Source: Anaerosporobacter faecicola
GTDB lineage: Bacteria; Bacillota; Clostridia; Lachnospirales; Lachnospiraceae
Assembly (NCBI RefSeq): GCF_012070565.1
Contig: NZ_JAAQRO010000033.1
Coordinates: forward strand, 1-64,000
Reading direction: 5' to 3'
Length of the DNA stretch: 64,000 nt
The notes under the pieces: generated by a model
Database searches by the model: none
The model's input: only the letters and a program-made list of their open reading frames with translations
Told to the model about the DNA's origin: nothing
Shown here: positions 23,123 through 32,225 of the stretch, one piece after another
Layout of the letters: each line of letters starts with the position of its first letter
Numbering within the stretch: position 1 is the stretch's first letter
Position numbers and translations under genes: made by a program

Positions 23123-24931
23123 ATGAGCAAAGAAAACAAAGCGAAGAAATCTCGCGTAAGCATCTTAGGCTTATTGTTCGGGAATCGAAAGAAACAACTC
23201 TCTTTCTTAGAAGAAGAGCAGTTGCAAAGTCCAATGCGTACAGTCATTAAAAACTTTGTAGCAAACAAAGTTGCAATGGTGTCGTTAATTATATTCCTTA
23301 TCATATTTTTAAGTGTATTAATTTACCCAGCGGTAAATCACATTGATTTAACTTATCAGGAACAAACGCAGCAAAATGTTGCTCCTGGATTTAATATGAT
23401 GAAAGTACCAAAGAAGTTACAAGGAAACATAAAAGAAATCTCCGTAGGATCAACCTTCAGTGTTGGTGTGTCCAATGATGGAGAAGTATTCGTTTGGGGT
23501 AAGACAAAGATTACTTCTGTAATCGATGTAAAAGATATTCCTGAGAATATGGGAAAAGTTGTTCAAGTTGCTGCTGGTGCAGACCATGTTCTGGCATTGA
23601 ATGATCAAGGCGAATTGTTTGCTTGGGGTAATTCAAGAAATAAACAATGTGCAATTCCAGAAAACCTAAAGACAGTAAAGAATATCAAGAGAATCTATTC
23701 TGGATTCCAATGTTCAGCAGCTGTAACAGAAGATGGTAATGTATACTTCTGGGGTAATACCGGTATTATTGATTTTAAGATTGGTGAATACCAAGGTCAG
23801 ATCGATAAGATCGCAATCAATTCACAAGGTGTTCTTGGTTTAACAAAAGATGGTCAGGTTGTAAGCTTAACAGCGAATGAACTTGCTTTCTCAAGAATTC
23901 CAGAAGAGATGGGAAAAGCAGTTGATATTGCTTTAACAGCACAAACAGGTGCAGCCGTTACAGAAGACGGTAAAGTATATGTTTGGGGTAATAAGACGAA
24001 AACCATTCATGAAGGAGAAACACTAGAAGGTGTTGTTTCTATTGAAGGAGGTCGTTATCATTATACAGCAATGTTAGCAAATGGTGATGTTGTAGCATGG
24101 GGACATGATGATTTTGGTCAATCTAGCGTTCCTTCAAAAGTGAACAAAGCCAATGTTACTACAGTTTATACAGGATATTACCAAAACTATGCAATCACAG
24201 ACAGTGGTAAAGCAATCACTTGGGGTCTTAAAGGATATATCTTAGGAACAGATAATTATGGACGTGATGTATTATCTCGTATCATGCACGGTGGTAGAAT
24301 GACCATGACAATTGGTGCAATTGCCATTATTATATCTGTTACGATTGGTATCATTATCGGTGGTGTATCTGGTTACTTTGGCGGTAAAGTGGATATGATC
24401 CTGATGCGTATAGCGGAAATCGTATATGCATTGCCATTCTTACCGTTTGCAATGACCTTATCTGCCATCATTGGTAATAAGATTAATGAGACGCAGCGTA
24501 TTGCTTTAATCATGGTTATCTTAGGTTTGTTATCATGGCCAGGTGATGCAAGATTAGTACGTGCGCAAGTTCTTGCAGAACGTAACAAAGAATTCGTTAC
24601 TGCAGCTCGTGCAGTAGGTGTTCGACAAAAAGGTATTATCTTTAGACATATTATCCCTAACGTTGTTTCCGTTATCATCGTTAGTGCTACATTAGGATTT
24701 GCTAGTGCGATGTTAACAGAATCCGGTTTATCCTTCTTAGGATTTGGTGTTCGTGAACCAAGACCTACTTGGGGTAACATGCTGAATGGTTGTCAATCTT
24801 CAACCGTTATTCTTCAATATTGGTGGAGATGGGTATTCCCTTCTATAGCATTAGGATTATCAACAATTAGTATTAACTTGATCGGTGATGGACTACGTGA
24901 TGCAGTCGATCCAAAAGCAAATGAACGATAG
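23123..24931 (+). CDS. oppC: OppC permease with an inserted seven-repeat RCC1-like propeller
   Basis: A 602-residue permease, twice the usual OppC length of about 300. Residues 1-75 hold the cytoplasmic N terminus and first membrane helix (48-69). Residues about 100-371 are an insertion made of seven RCC1-type repeats, each ending in a DGxVxxWG-like strand: 108-126, 149-169, 192-211, 231-249, 271-289, 308-327 and 350-368. The permease resumes at GTDNYGRDVLSRIMHGGRMT (375-394), the conserved point after the first external loop, with the EAA loop EFVTAARAVGVRQKGIIFRH at 490-509. The insertion therefore lies outside the membrane and, with seven blades, would make a closed beta-propeller like RCC1 or BLIP-II. 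It may bind peptides, the cell wall or OppA; this is inference. Confidence 0.92.
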   Translation: MSKENKAKKSRVSILGLLFGNRKKQLSFLEEEQLQSPMRTVIKNFVANKVAMVSLIIFLIIFLSVLIYPAVNHIDLTYQEQTQQNVAPGFNMMKVPKKLQGNIKEISVGSTFSVGVSNDGEVFVWGKTKITSVIDVKDIPENMGKVVQVAAGADHVLALNDQGELFAWGNSRNKQCAIPENLKTVKNIKRIYSGFQCSAAVTEDGNVYFWGNTGIIDFKIGEYQGQIDKIAINSQGVLGLTKDGQVVSLTANELAFSRIPEEMGKAVDIALTAQTGAAVTEDGKVYVWGNKTKTIHEGETLEGVVSIEGGRYHYTAMLANGDVVAWGHDDFGQSSVPSKVNKANVTTVYTGYYQNYAITDSGKAITWGLKGYILGTDNYGRDVLSRIMHGGRMTMTIGAIAIIISVTIGIIIGGVSGYFGGKVDMILMRIAEIVYALPFLPFAMTLSAIIGNKINETQRIALIMVILGLLSWPGDARLVRAQVLAERNKEFVTAARAVGVRQKGIIFRHIIPNVVSVIIVSATLGFASAMLTESGLSFLGFGVREPRPTWGNMLNGCQSSTVILQYWWRWVFPSIALGLSTISINLIGDGLRDAVDPKANER

Positions 24932-24943
24932 GAGGGATAAGAA

Positions 24944-25936
24944 ATGGCTCTATTGGAATTAAAAGATTTACACACGTTCTTCCAAACAAAAAGAGGAACG
25001 GTTAAGGCTGTAAACGGCGTTTCTTATTCTGTTGACGCTGGTAAGACTTTAGGTGTCGTAGGAGAAAGTGGTAGTGGTAAAAGTGTATCTGCAATGAGTA
25101 TCTTACGATTATTAGATAGCAATGGTTATGTTGCAGATGGTGAAATCATCTTTGATGGTAAGAACATTCAGGATTGTACGAAGAAAGAGATGTACAAGAT
25201 TCGTGGTAATGAGATTTCTGTAATTTTCCAGGAACCAATGACAAGTTTGAATCCTGTATTTACTATTGAAAGACAGTTAAGTGAACCATTTATCATTCAC
25301 CAAGGAATGAACAAGAAGCAAGCAAAAGCAAAGGTAATTGAGATGCTTTCTTCTGTAAAGATCCCTAACCCAGAAAGTGTTGCAAAACAATATCCTCATC
25401 AATTATCTGGTGGTATGAGACAACGTGTTATGATTGCAATTGCACTTGCCTGTCAACCAAAACTGTTGATTGCAGATGAACCAACTACAGCACTTGATGT
25501 TACAATTCAAGCACAGATTTTGAAATTAATGAACGATTTGAAGAAGGAGAAGGGAACCTCCATCCTATTCATTACCCATGACCTTGGTGTTATCAACCAA
25601 ATGGCAGATGATGTTGCTGTTATGTACTGTGGTCAGGTAGTTGAGATGGCTCCTGCAAAAAAGATCTTTACTAAACAAAAATATTCTCATCCTTATACAG
25701 AAGGACTTATGGAATCCATTCCACGTTTGGATACTCCTGCTGGAGTACGTTTGGAGGCAATTCCAGGTGCGGTTCCTCATCCACTTGATCTTCCAAAAGG
25801 TTGTAAGTTTGCACCTAGATGTAAGTATGCTACTGATAAATGTAGAGAGGAAGAACCAACCTTAGTTAAAATTGAGGAGAATCATCAAATCAGATGTTTC
25901 TACCCAGAAAAGGAGATGAGAAAAGATGGAAAATAA
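24944..25936 (+). CDS. oppD: Peptide ABC transporter ATPase OppD
   Basis: A 330-residue ATPase of normal length. Walker A is GESGSGKSV, the Q-loop is FQEPMTSLNP, the signature is LSGGMRQRV, Walker B is LLIADEPTTALD and the switch His is in FITHDLG. The C-terminal Opp/Dpp extension has PKGCKFAPRCKYATDKC, the cysteine pattern that in some family members binds an Fe-S cluster. GGAGGG precedes the ATG. It overlaps oppF by 11 bases, indicating coupled translation. Confidence 0.93.
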   Translation: MALLELKDLHTFFQTKRGTVKAVNGVSYSVDAGKTLGVVGESGSGKSVSAMSILRLLDSNGYVADGEIIFDGKNIQDCTKKEMYKIRGNEISVIFQEPMTSLNPVFTIERQLSEPFIIHQGMNKKQAKAKVIEMLSSVKIPNPESVAKQYPHQLSGGMRQRVMIAIALACQPKLLIADEPTTALDVTIQAQILKLMNDLKKEKGTSILFITHDLGVINQMADDVAVMYCGQVVEMAPAKKIFTKQKYSHPYTEGLMESIPRLDTPAGVRLEAIPGAVPHPLDLPKGCKFAPRCKYATDKCREEEPTLVKIEENHQIRCFYPEKEMRKDGK

Positions 25937-27494
25937 GAAGAAAGATAAAAAAGTTTTACTTCGCATCTCTAATTTAAAGCAGTACTTTCCTATTAAGAAA
26001 ACAAGTATGTTCCAAAAAGAACAATTATACGTAAAAGCGAATGATGGTATTTCCATTGATATCTATGAGGGAGAAACATTTGGTCTTGTAGGTGAAAGTG
26101 GTTGCGGTAAATCAACTTTTGGTCGTACCTTGTTACAATTATACAAACAAACAGATGGACGTACGATGTATTATGGTCGTCCCCTTGATGAAATCGCTCC
26201 ACGTTATATGGAGGACACGCTAAAACATCTATCTACTAAGATGAAGAATTATGAGACACATCAAGCAAAAGCGGATCTTCTTCAAAGTGAGTATGATAAA
26301 CTTACAACGGACGAAGAAAAGTATAATATGCATGCAAAGGTGAAAGAAGCGAAGAAAATTGCCAATGATGCATTTCTTGATATTGTTCAAGTAATCGGTG
26401 GTTTCTTTATAGAAAAAGATCTTCAAAAAGTGTCAAATACTTTCTTAAAAGAGTACCAGGATAATGTGGCATGGTGTATTGCCAAGGAAGAACTTAGAAA
26501 ATTAGAGAGTGAATTCGAAGCTGCTGTTGCAGAGAAAAAGGCGAAGAAAGCTTCACAATCTGATATTGATGCTGCTACAGCTAAGATCAAAGCAAAAGTT
26601 GAAGCAAAAAGAAATGATGTAAAGGCAAAACAAGCAACTTTTGAAGCATCAAAGAAAGAAATCGATGCAATGCGTGCAGCATACAAAGGAAATGCAGAGT
26701 TCGAAAAATACGAATCCTATCGTGATGAAGGTGTTGATTTAGCAAGATTAACAGAAGAGGAAACTCGTCGTCTTCGTAAAGACTTACAGTTGATCTTCCA
26801 GGATCCATACTCTTCATTAAACCCAAGAATGTCAGTAGGACAGATCATTGGAGAAGGATTGAATGCACATAAAGTATTCCATAAGAACAAGGATAAGATG
26901 CAGGATTATATCATGCAGGTTATGGAAGACTGTGGTCTTGCTTCGTACATGATTCATCGCTATCCTCACCAATTCTCAGGTGGACAAAGACAACGTATTG
27001 GTATTGCTCGTTCCTTAGCATTAAAACCAAAATTCGTTGTATGTGATGAAGCGGTTTCTGCTCTTGATGTTTCCATTCAATCACAGATCATTAACTTATT
27101 ACTTGATCTGAAAGAAAAAGAAAATTTAACATACTTATTCATTTCACATGATTTAAGTGTTATCAAATACATCAGTGATCGTATCGGTGTTATGTACCTT
27201 GGTAATATGGTTGAATTAGCAACGACAGAGGATTTATTCGCTGCGCCTATGCATCCATATACAGAAGCTCTTCTTTCTGCAATTCCAACAACCGATGTTG
27301 AGAATAAGACAGAACCGATTCTGATCGAGGGAGATATTCCTAGCCCAATCAAACCACCTAAAGGCTGTAAGTTCCATACACGTTGTAAGTATTGTACGGA
27401 CATCTGTAAGAAAGTGGTACCAGATTTGGAAGAGATGACACCAGGACATTTTGTTGCTTGTCATCATAAGAGAAATGTTGTAGAATCTAAGTAG
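25926..27494 (+). CDS. oppF: OppF ATPase with a helical insertion of about 190 residues
   Basis: A 522-residue ATPase, about 190 residues longer than usual. Walker A GESGCGKST is at 56-64. Between about residues 90 and 282 there is an insertion of charged, Ala/Lys/Glu-rich sequence predicted as coiled coil (for example KLESEFEAAVAEKKAKKAS and KIKAKVEAKRNDVKAKQATF). The ATPase resumes with RKDLQLIFQDPYSSLNP (Q-loop at 290-294), signature SGGQRQR 351-357, Walker B VVCDEAVSALD and switch ISHDL. All catalytic residues are kept. The C terminus has KGCKFHTRCKYCTDIC. The insertion faces the cytoplasm and lies between Walker A and the Q-loop, close to the surface contacting the permease. Its role is unknown. 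Confidence 0.92.
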   Translation: MENKKKDKKVLLRISNLKQYFPIKKTSMFQKEQLYVKANDGISIDIYEGETFGLVGESGCGKSTFGRTLLQLYKQTDGRTMYYGRPLDEIAPRYMEDTLKHLSTKMKNYETHQAKADLLQSEYDKLTTDEEKYNMHAKVKEAKKIANDAFLDIVQVIGGFFIEKDLQKVSNTFLKEYQDNVAWCIAKEELRKLESEFEAAVAEKKAKKASQSDIDAATAKIKAKVEAKRNDVKAKQATFEASKKEIDAMRAAYKGNAEFEKYESYRDEGVDLARLTEEETRRLRKDLQLIFQDPYSSLNPRMSVGQIIGEGLNAHKVFHKNKDKMQDYIMQVMEDCGLASYMIHRYPHQFSGGQRQRIGIARSLALKPKFVVCDEAVSALDVSIQSQIINLLLDLKEKENLTYLFISHDLSVIKYISDRIGVMYLGNMVELATTEDLFAAPMHPYTEALLSAIPTTDVENKTEPILIEGDIPSPIKPPKGCKFHTRCKYCTDICKKVVPDLEEMTPGHFVACHHKRNVVESK

Positions 27495-27514
27495 TATTTT
27501 ACTTAGGTTATAGG

Positions 27515-27564
27515 AAAAGAAAAGACTATTGCCAAAGTTTATGGGGTAGTCTTTTCTTTTTTTT
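27515..27564 (+). terminator. Terminator of the opp operon
   Basis: AAAAGAAAAGACTA pairs with TAGTCTTTTCTTTT, followed by a T-run. It marks the end of oppABCDF. Confidence 0.85.
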
Positions 27565-27608
27565 GATATTGTTATAGCATGCTCATGTATAGGAGTATAG
27601 GAGGAACT

Positions 27609-27842
27609 ATGTTATTTAGTAAGAAAGCAACAAAAGTATTAGATGAACAGACGGAGTTATTTGAGAATAGAGAAAAAGACAGAGAGAAAAAAGGTCTTGT
27701 AGATGATGAACAAGAAAAATTACAGTGGCGTGATCTTGTAGCAATGTGGATTGCGGGATTCATTACATTTGTACCAGCCATACTATTGGTATGTGCTTTA
27801 TTTGGACTGGTTATTTGGCTATTTTTCTTTCGATTTATGTAG
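27609..27842 (+). CDS. Small membrane protein, unknown function
   Basis: A 77-residue protein. The first 45 residues are charged and helical (VLDEQTELFENREKDREKKG); residues about 46-76 form one long or two short membrane helices (VAMWIAGFITFVPAILLVCA, then LFGLVIWLFFF). ATAGGAGGAACT precedes the ATG at 27609; the frame opens earlier only without a good site. It may be co-transcribed with queH, 33 bases downstream. No family is recognised. Confidence 0.6.
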   Translation: MLFSKKATKVLDEQTELFENREKDREKKGLVDDEQEKLQWRDLVAMWIAGFITFVPAILLVCALFGLVIWLFFFRFM

Positions 27843-27875
27843 AAGCAATAGTTTTATTAGAAAAGAGAGAATCAA

Positions 27876-28523
27876 ATGAATGTTATAAATTATCAAAAAA
27901 AATTAGATCAACTGATTGCATCATTAAAAAAAGAAAATCGTGTTCCAACAGTATTCTTACACAGTTGTTGTGCACCATGCAGTTCCTATTGTTTGGAATA
28001 TCTAGCGGAATATTTTCATATAACGTTACTTTACTATAATCCCAATATCTATCCGGCGGAGGAATACAACCATCGGGTAGCGGAACAAAGACGTTTAATC
28101 GATGCTATGAATGAGAAGGTGAAGTATCCAATTCGATTTATGGAAGGTAAATTTGAACCAGAGAAATTCTTTGCCATGGCGAAAGGACTTGAAAAAGTTC
28201 CTGAAGGAGGCGAACGTTGTTATCGTTGTTATGAATTGCGATTGCGGGAAGCAGCAATATTAGCAAAGGAAGGTGGTTTTGATTACTTTACAACCACACT
28301 TTCCATTAGTCCGCTGAAGAACGCACAAAAATTAAATGAAATTGGTGGGGAGTTAGAACAGGAATACGGTGTATCCTATCTATATTCTGATTTCAAGAAG
28401 AAAAATGGTTACAAGAGGTCTACAGAACTGTCGAAGGAATATGATTTATATAGACAGGATTACTGTGGCTGTGTCTACTCTAAGGCACAAAGACTGGAGG
28501 AAATGAAAGAAAGGGGAGAATAA
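27876..28523 (+). CDS. queH: Epoxyqueuosine reductase QueH
   Basis: A 215-residue enzyme catalysing the last step of queuosine synthesis in tRNA, reduction of epoxyqueuosine. It is the QueH (former DUF208) type, non-homologous to QueG. Conserved cysteine pairs are visible: LHSCCAPCSSYCLEYLAEYF near residue 30, GGERCYRCYELRL near 110, and YRQDYCGCVYS near 195; these ligate an Fe-S cluster and a metal. ISPLKNAQKLNEIG is also typical. Length fits the family. Confidence 0.9.
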   Translation: MNVINYQKKLDQLIASLKKENRVPTVFLHSCCAPCSSYCLEYLAEYFHITLLYYNPNIYPAEEYNHRVAEQRRLIDAMNEKVKYPIRFMEGKFEPEKFFAMAKGLEKVPEGGERCYRCYELRLREAAILAKEGGFDYFTTTLSISPLKNAQKLNEIGGELEQEYGVSYLYSDFKKKNGYKRSTELSKEYDLYRQDYCGCVYSKAQRLEEMKERGE

Positions 28524-28525
28524 TT

Positions 28526-28738
28526 ATGAGATGTCCATCTTGTGGAAGTGAAAATTGTCATATTATTGAGGAATCCGAAACAAAACAAAAGGGGTATGGT
28601 GTCTGTTCTGGCTTATGTGGCTATATCATCTTAGGACCAATTGGCTTCTTATGTGGGTTATGTGGAATGGGTGATGGTAAGACAACAAGGCGAGCTTACT
28701 GGATCTGCCCAAACTGTGGAAGAAAGTTTCGCGTTTAA
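28526..28738 (+). CDS. Small double zinc-ribbon-like protein
   Basis: A 70-residue protein starting 3 bases after queH, so likely translated with it. It has CPSCGSENC at the N terminus and CPNCGRKF at the C terminus, which together form a zinc ribbon, with a glycine- and cysteine-rich hydrophobic middle (GYIILGPIGFLCGLCGMG) that could enter a membrane. No specific function can be assigned. Confidence 0.65.
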   Translation: MRCPSCGSENCHIIEESETKQKGYGVCSGLCGYIILGPIGFLCGLCGMGDGKTTRRAYWICPNCGRKFRV

Positions 28739-28767
28739 TAAGTATGAAATACAAAAAAGGTGTTCTT

Positions 28768-29241
28768 ATGAATGATATGTCGTTTAAAGAAAGTAAGAAA
28801 AACAATTTCAGTCATGAAGATAAAAAAGAATATGAAACTTGGCTACGTCTGATGAAAATAGGAGAGAAAACAGGCTGTCATCAACGAGCGGATCGAAGTT
28901 TCTATTATCATGGGATGCAATTCCCGGTCTGTGCACGTTGCACGGGTGTTTTTATTGCATATATTAGTTCCATTCTATGTTATATCTGTTACATCCTATT
29001 CCAGTGCATATTCCGGCGGAAGAAAGGTAACAGGCAAAGTAATACGGGAAACATTTTTGCACTTTTCGGGTGTATGCTTATGTTTTTTGATTGGTTGATG
29101 CAGGCATTGCATATAAAAGAATCTACGAATGTAAGAAGACTAATAACTGGATTTGTTGGTGGACTTGGAATTATGCATTTTTATCGAATAATACTACGAG
29201 TAATATATAAAAAAGGAAAAGAGCTATTCGGATTCGAATAG
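28768..29241 (+). CDS. DUF2085 family membrane protein
   Basis: A 157-residue protein with the DUF2085 signature CHQRADRSFYYHGMQFPVCA followed by RCTGVF, and about three membrane helices. The conserved His and Cys residues suggest metal binding; function is unknown. The start at 28768 has AAAAGGTG upstream, while the ATG at 28744 lacks a site. The end of the gene forms the left arm of a terminator shared with upp. Confidence 0.75.
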   Translation: MNDMSFKESKKNNFSHEDKKEYETWLRLMKIGEKTGCHQRADRSFYYHGMQFPVCARCTGVFIAYISSILCYICYILFQCIFRRKKGNRQSNTGNIFALFGCMLMFFDWLMQALHIKESTNVRRLITGFVGGLGIMHFYRIILRVIYKKGKELFGFE

Positions 29242-29247
29242 CTCTTT
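29218..29247. terminator. Bidirectional terminator between DUF2085 gene and upp
   Basis: AAAGAGCTATTCG and CGAATAGCTCTTT around GATT form a 13-bp stem. It overlaps the last codons of the DUF2085 gene and stands 11 bases from the upp stop codon. Confidence 0.8.
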
Positions 29248-29257
29248 GTGTTTTGTT

Positions 29258-29887
29258 TTATTTTGTACCGTAGATACGGTCACCAGCATCTCCTAAACCA
29301 GGAAGGATATAACCGTTTTCATTTAATTTTTCATCCAAAGCACCGATGTAGATATCTACGTCTGGGTGTTCTTCTTGTAAATGTTTTACGCCTTCAGGAG
29401 CAGCAATTAAACATAAGAAGTGAATCTTTTTGATTCCTCTTGCTTTTAATTGTTTGATAGCACTAATAGCAGAACCACCAGTAGCAAGCATTGGATCTAC
29501 AACGAAGATTTCACGTTCGGCAGCGTCAGTAGGTAATTTGCAGAAATACTCAACTGGCTCTAAGGTTTCTTCATCGCGATATAGACCAATATGTCCCACC
29601 TTTGCATTTGGAATTAAGTTTAAAATACCATCTGCCATATGAAGACCAGCACGTAAAATTGGTACGATACATAATTTCTTACCAGCAATTTCTTTTACGG
29701 TTGTTTTCACTAATGGGGTTTCGATTTCGATATCAGCTAGAGCTAGATCTCTAGTTGCTTCATAACAGATAAGCATTGCGACTTCTGTAACAAGATCACG
29801 GAATTCCTTTGTAGAAGTTGTTTTAACTCTCATGATTCCAATTTTGTGTTGAATCAATGGATGATCCATAACGATAACTTTAGACAT
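29258..29887 (-). CDS. upp: Uracil phosphoribosyltransferase
   Basis: A 209-residue salvage enzyme making UMP from uracil and PRPP. It has VIPVLRAG-like segment [20 protein letters not shown], the PRPP loop [20 protein letters not shown] and the uracil-binding C-terminal [17 protein letters not shown]. Length is exactly that of the family. GGAGGT precedes the ATG. It works with the uracil permease at 8740-10077, although the two genes are not linked in an operon. Confidence 0.95.
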   Translation of the reverse strand: MSKVIVMDHPLIQHKIGIMRVKTTSTKEFRDLVTEVAMLICYEATRDLALADIEIETPLVKTTVKEIAGKKLCIVPILRAGLHMADGILNLIPNAKVGHIGLYRDEETLEPVEYFCKLPTDAAEREIFVVDPMLATGGSAISAIKQLKARGIKKIHFLCLIAAPEGVKHLQEEHPDVDIYIGALDEKLNENGYILPGLGDAGDRIYGTK

Positions 29888-30036
29888 TTTATACCTCCAT
29901 AAATGTAGTTACACATTCACTATTATGTTATTAAACCTACGTTCTACTCATTATAACACTCTTGTCCGTGATAGAAAAGCAATTTTTTTGAATTATTTTA
30001 TATACAAACGTTTCGTTATGTCAGGAAAGTGTGTCT

Positions 30037-30729
30037 TCATTTATCATAACTCGTTATGTTCTTTTTTATTTCAAATAATTGGTCCATAATTTCTGAAGTA
30101 ACGGTAGAATGGAAAACATCAAAGGATTGACGAATGGTATCAATCGGGAAATTCCACCATTCGAGTTCGAGAAAACGTTCGATTAGATCTTCCGAAAATC
30201 GATATCGAATGACCCTGCTTGGGTTTCCAACGACAATAGCATAAGGAGGTACATCTTTGGTAACAACGCTACCAGCACCAATTACTGCACCACTTCCGAT
30301 GGTAACACCACGTAAAATATTCACGCCTGCACCAACCCAGATATCATTTCCTAAAGAGCATTCCTTATTACAGGATTCCCAATTACTATGACCACCCATT
30401 TCCCATTTGGGATAAACCAAAAAGCTATGAGTTGTAACACGGTTCATATCATGGGTATTACCGCCAATGCTTACATTCCAAGAAATTGAGTTAAACTGGC
30501 CCAAGGTAGCATTTCGTATCGTTGTATTAGGACCAGTGTAGCAATACCTTCCAAGCTGTGAGTAAAGAATGGAATTACATCGTCCTAGTTGTACCTTAGT
30601 ACCGAGGGTGGAATGGTTCACCTGAGTATATTTATCAATTATGACTTCATTTGCAAGGTTGCTTTGTTCAATGTCTGCTTCCTGAGAAATAGAACACTGT
30701 AATCCAAGGGTTGAATGGATATCAATCAT
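30037..30729 (-). CDS. Hexapeptide-repeat acetyltransferase (CatB/Vat-like)
   Basis: A 230-residue left-handed beta-helix acyltransferase. Hexapeptide repeats run from about residue 15 to 170; the end [53 protein letters not shown] is typical of the xenobiotic or sugar O-acetyltransferase group (CatB, Vat, NodL). [17 protein letters not shown] holds the likely catalytic His. It could modify an antibiotic or a surface sugar; the sequence alone does not decide. AGGAGT precedes the ATG. Confidence 0.82.
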   Translation of the reverse strand: MIDIHSTLGLQCSISQEADIEQSNLANEVIIDKYTQVNHSTLGTKVQLGRCNSILYSQLGRYCYTGPNTTIRNATLGQFNSISWNVSIGGNTHDMNRVTTHSFLVYPKWEMGGHSNWESCNKECSLGNDIWVGAGVNILRGVTIGSGAVIGAGSVVTKDVPPYAIVVGNPSRVIRYRFSEDLIERFLELEWWNFPIDTIRQSFDVFHSTVTSEIMDQLFEIKKNITSYDK

Positions 30730-30910
30730 AAAATACTCCTCCTTTGTATGGTTGTATCACTCTAATTCGTATTATGTACATTGTATAGGAATGACGGTTA
30801 ATCAATCCTTTTATAAGTATACCATAAATTACTAGAATGTTATGCTTTAAAATAAAGCTGATAAATACGAATGAATTCTTATTAATGATCAAAAAATATT
30901 TTCTAAGCAA

Positions 30911-30940
30911 AATAAAAGCTGGTATAAACCAGCTTTTATT
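30911..30940. terminator. Orphan terminator-like hairpin
   Basis: AATAAAAGCTGGT-ATAA-ACCAGCTTTTATT, a perfect 13-bp stem with T-rich ends in both directions. No coding gene leads into it from either side, so it may end a small RNA or be a remnant. Confidence 0.6.
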
Positions 30941-31432
30941 CATTCATTTATAAAAAGAGGAGTCCAGATAGAAAGGGGAAGAAAAAAACTATCTGGTTTT
31001 ATGAAAAAACAATTTAGTATTGAAACAACATGTTGCTTCTTTATGAATCTTATTATATACAACATATATGAGGATAGTATGGATAAAATATGAACGTTTT
31101 GTTAATATGACTCCATGCTTCTCTTTATATTTATTAACAAAACTTTCATTTCATGATTTAGATTGAATAAGGAGATAATAAAAGAAAGGAAAGATAAAAT
31201 GATAAAAGGATATTCCAAAAAGATATTCGAAAAGATACAAAAATGATATTCCAAAAAGTTTTCTTTTCTAATGTATAGGTAAAAGGGAAGAGAATTCATA
31301 TGATTTCTATTGATACTATTTGACTGTATAATCATATAATAATAGTAGAGTCAAAGTACGGAACAATCCGTAATACTAGGCGAGAAAGATTTAATATGCA
31401 TTATGCAGAGAAGGGAAAGATAAGCTTGAAAC

Positions 31433-31461
31433 TTGACGAATAAAGGGAAATATACTAGAAT
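31433..31461 (+). promoter_or_regulatory. Promoter of the gene at 31499
   Basis: TTGACG at 31433-31438 and TAGAAT at 31456-31461, spacer 17 bases, 38 bases before the start codon. Confidence 0.6.
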
Positions 31462-31498
31462 AAGTTAACAAATAAGCAAAGTGTTAGGCGGTGAAGAT

Positions 31499-31972
31499 AT
31501 GGTTAATGTTTTTAAAAAACTAATACGAACTGAATTTGGTATTAACAAATATAATCAGTATGTTGGAAGTTATCATAAAAAGATGTTAGAAAAGAATTTT
31601 GATTATCGTAATCTGAAAAATGAAGAAATCTATAATGACATATATAGCAGTTTGAAAGATAAAGATCTGGAATCTTTGAAAAAGATGTTTGATCGTTTGA
31701 CAGAAGCCATGCTCCTAGTAGTGAAGATTAGTAGGACATATTTTTCCATTCTTTTGGTATATATATTTGGGGCAATCTTCTTAATTACGAGAGACTTGGT
31801 ACCTTGGGTAACAGTGGTCAGTATTCTGTTAATGAGTGGTTGCTTCTTGTATAAGACCTATGAATATGTAGTGAATAAGTTTTGCTATATCGATGCAAGA
31901 ATTATCATCGTATACAAATCAGTGTTGGATCAGCTTCTTCGAGGTAATCCGAATACAATTAAAAAAGTATAA
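31499..31972 (+). CDS. Membrane protein, unknown function
   Basis: A 157-residue protein not recognised. The first 75 residues are soluble and charged; two membrane helices lie at about 82-100 (YFSILLVYIFGAIFLI) and 103-120 (VPWVTVVSILLMSGCFLY), followed by a short helical tail. AGGCGGTG precedes the ATG at 31499. It has its own promoter and terminator and is therefore monocistronic. Confidence 0.6.
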   Translation: MVNVFKKLIRTEFGINKYNQYVGSYHKKMLEKNFDYRNLKNEEIYNDIYSSLKDKDLESLKKMFDRLTEAMLLVVKISRTYFSILLVYIFGAIFLITRDLVPWVTVVSILLMSGCFLYKTYEYVVNKFCYIDARIIIVYKSVLDQLLRGNPNTIKKV

Positions 31973-31987
31973 TGCTAGAAAAAGTAG

Positions 31988-32031
31988 AATCCGAACATAT
32001 AGGAACATTGTATTCCTATTGTTCGGATTTT
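31988..32031 (+). terminator. Terminator of the gene at 31499
   Basis: AATCCGAACATATAGGAA pairs with TTCCTATTGTTCGGATT, followed by TTGTTT. Repeat copy B3 begins right after it. Confidence 0.8.
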
Positions 32032-32032
32032 G

Positions 32033-32196
32033 TTTATATATAGGAAAGTCCTCCGATATCCTATATAAACCCACCGGGGGATTCGCGCTCGCACATAAGG
32101 TAGATATCAGCTGAAGCTGACGGTGCTCAGCACAAAGAACAACGTGTACTTTGAAACTGTTACTAACGTGGAGTGTAAGATGTACAATTTGTTCAT
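32033..32196 (+). repeat. Family B repeat, copy B3
   Basis: Same order as B1: opening hairpin TATATAGGA/TCCTATATA (in B1 the arms are CTAGG/CCTAG), then GCTCGCACATAAGGTAGAT, hairpin ATCAGCTGAAGCTGA, then GAACAACGTGTACTTTGAA and AGTGTAAGATGTACA. Like B1, it directly follows a terminator and lies between two transcription units. Confidence 0.8.
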
Positions 32197-32225
32197 TCAC
32201 GATTGATGGCAATTTGAAGAAGATG

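Larger units (their letters stand above)
30730..31498. other. Long intergenic region with orphan hairpins
   Basis: About 770 bases without a supported gene. It contains a perfect 13-bp hairpin at 30911-30940, a second stem CCAGATAG/CTATCTGG at 30964-30996 followed by TTTT, a short repeated motif GATATTCCAAAAAG (31206-31219 region and 31246-31259 region), and the promoter of the next gene near 31433. Confidence 0.5.
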
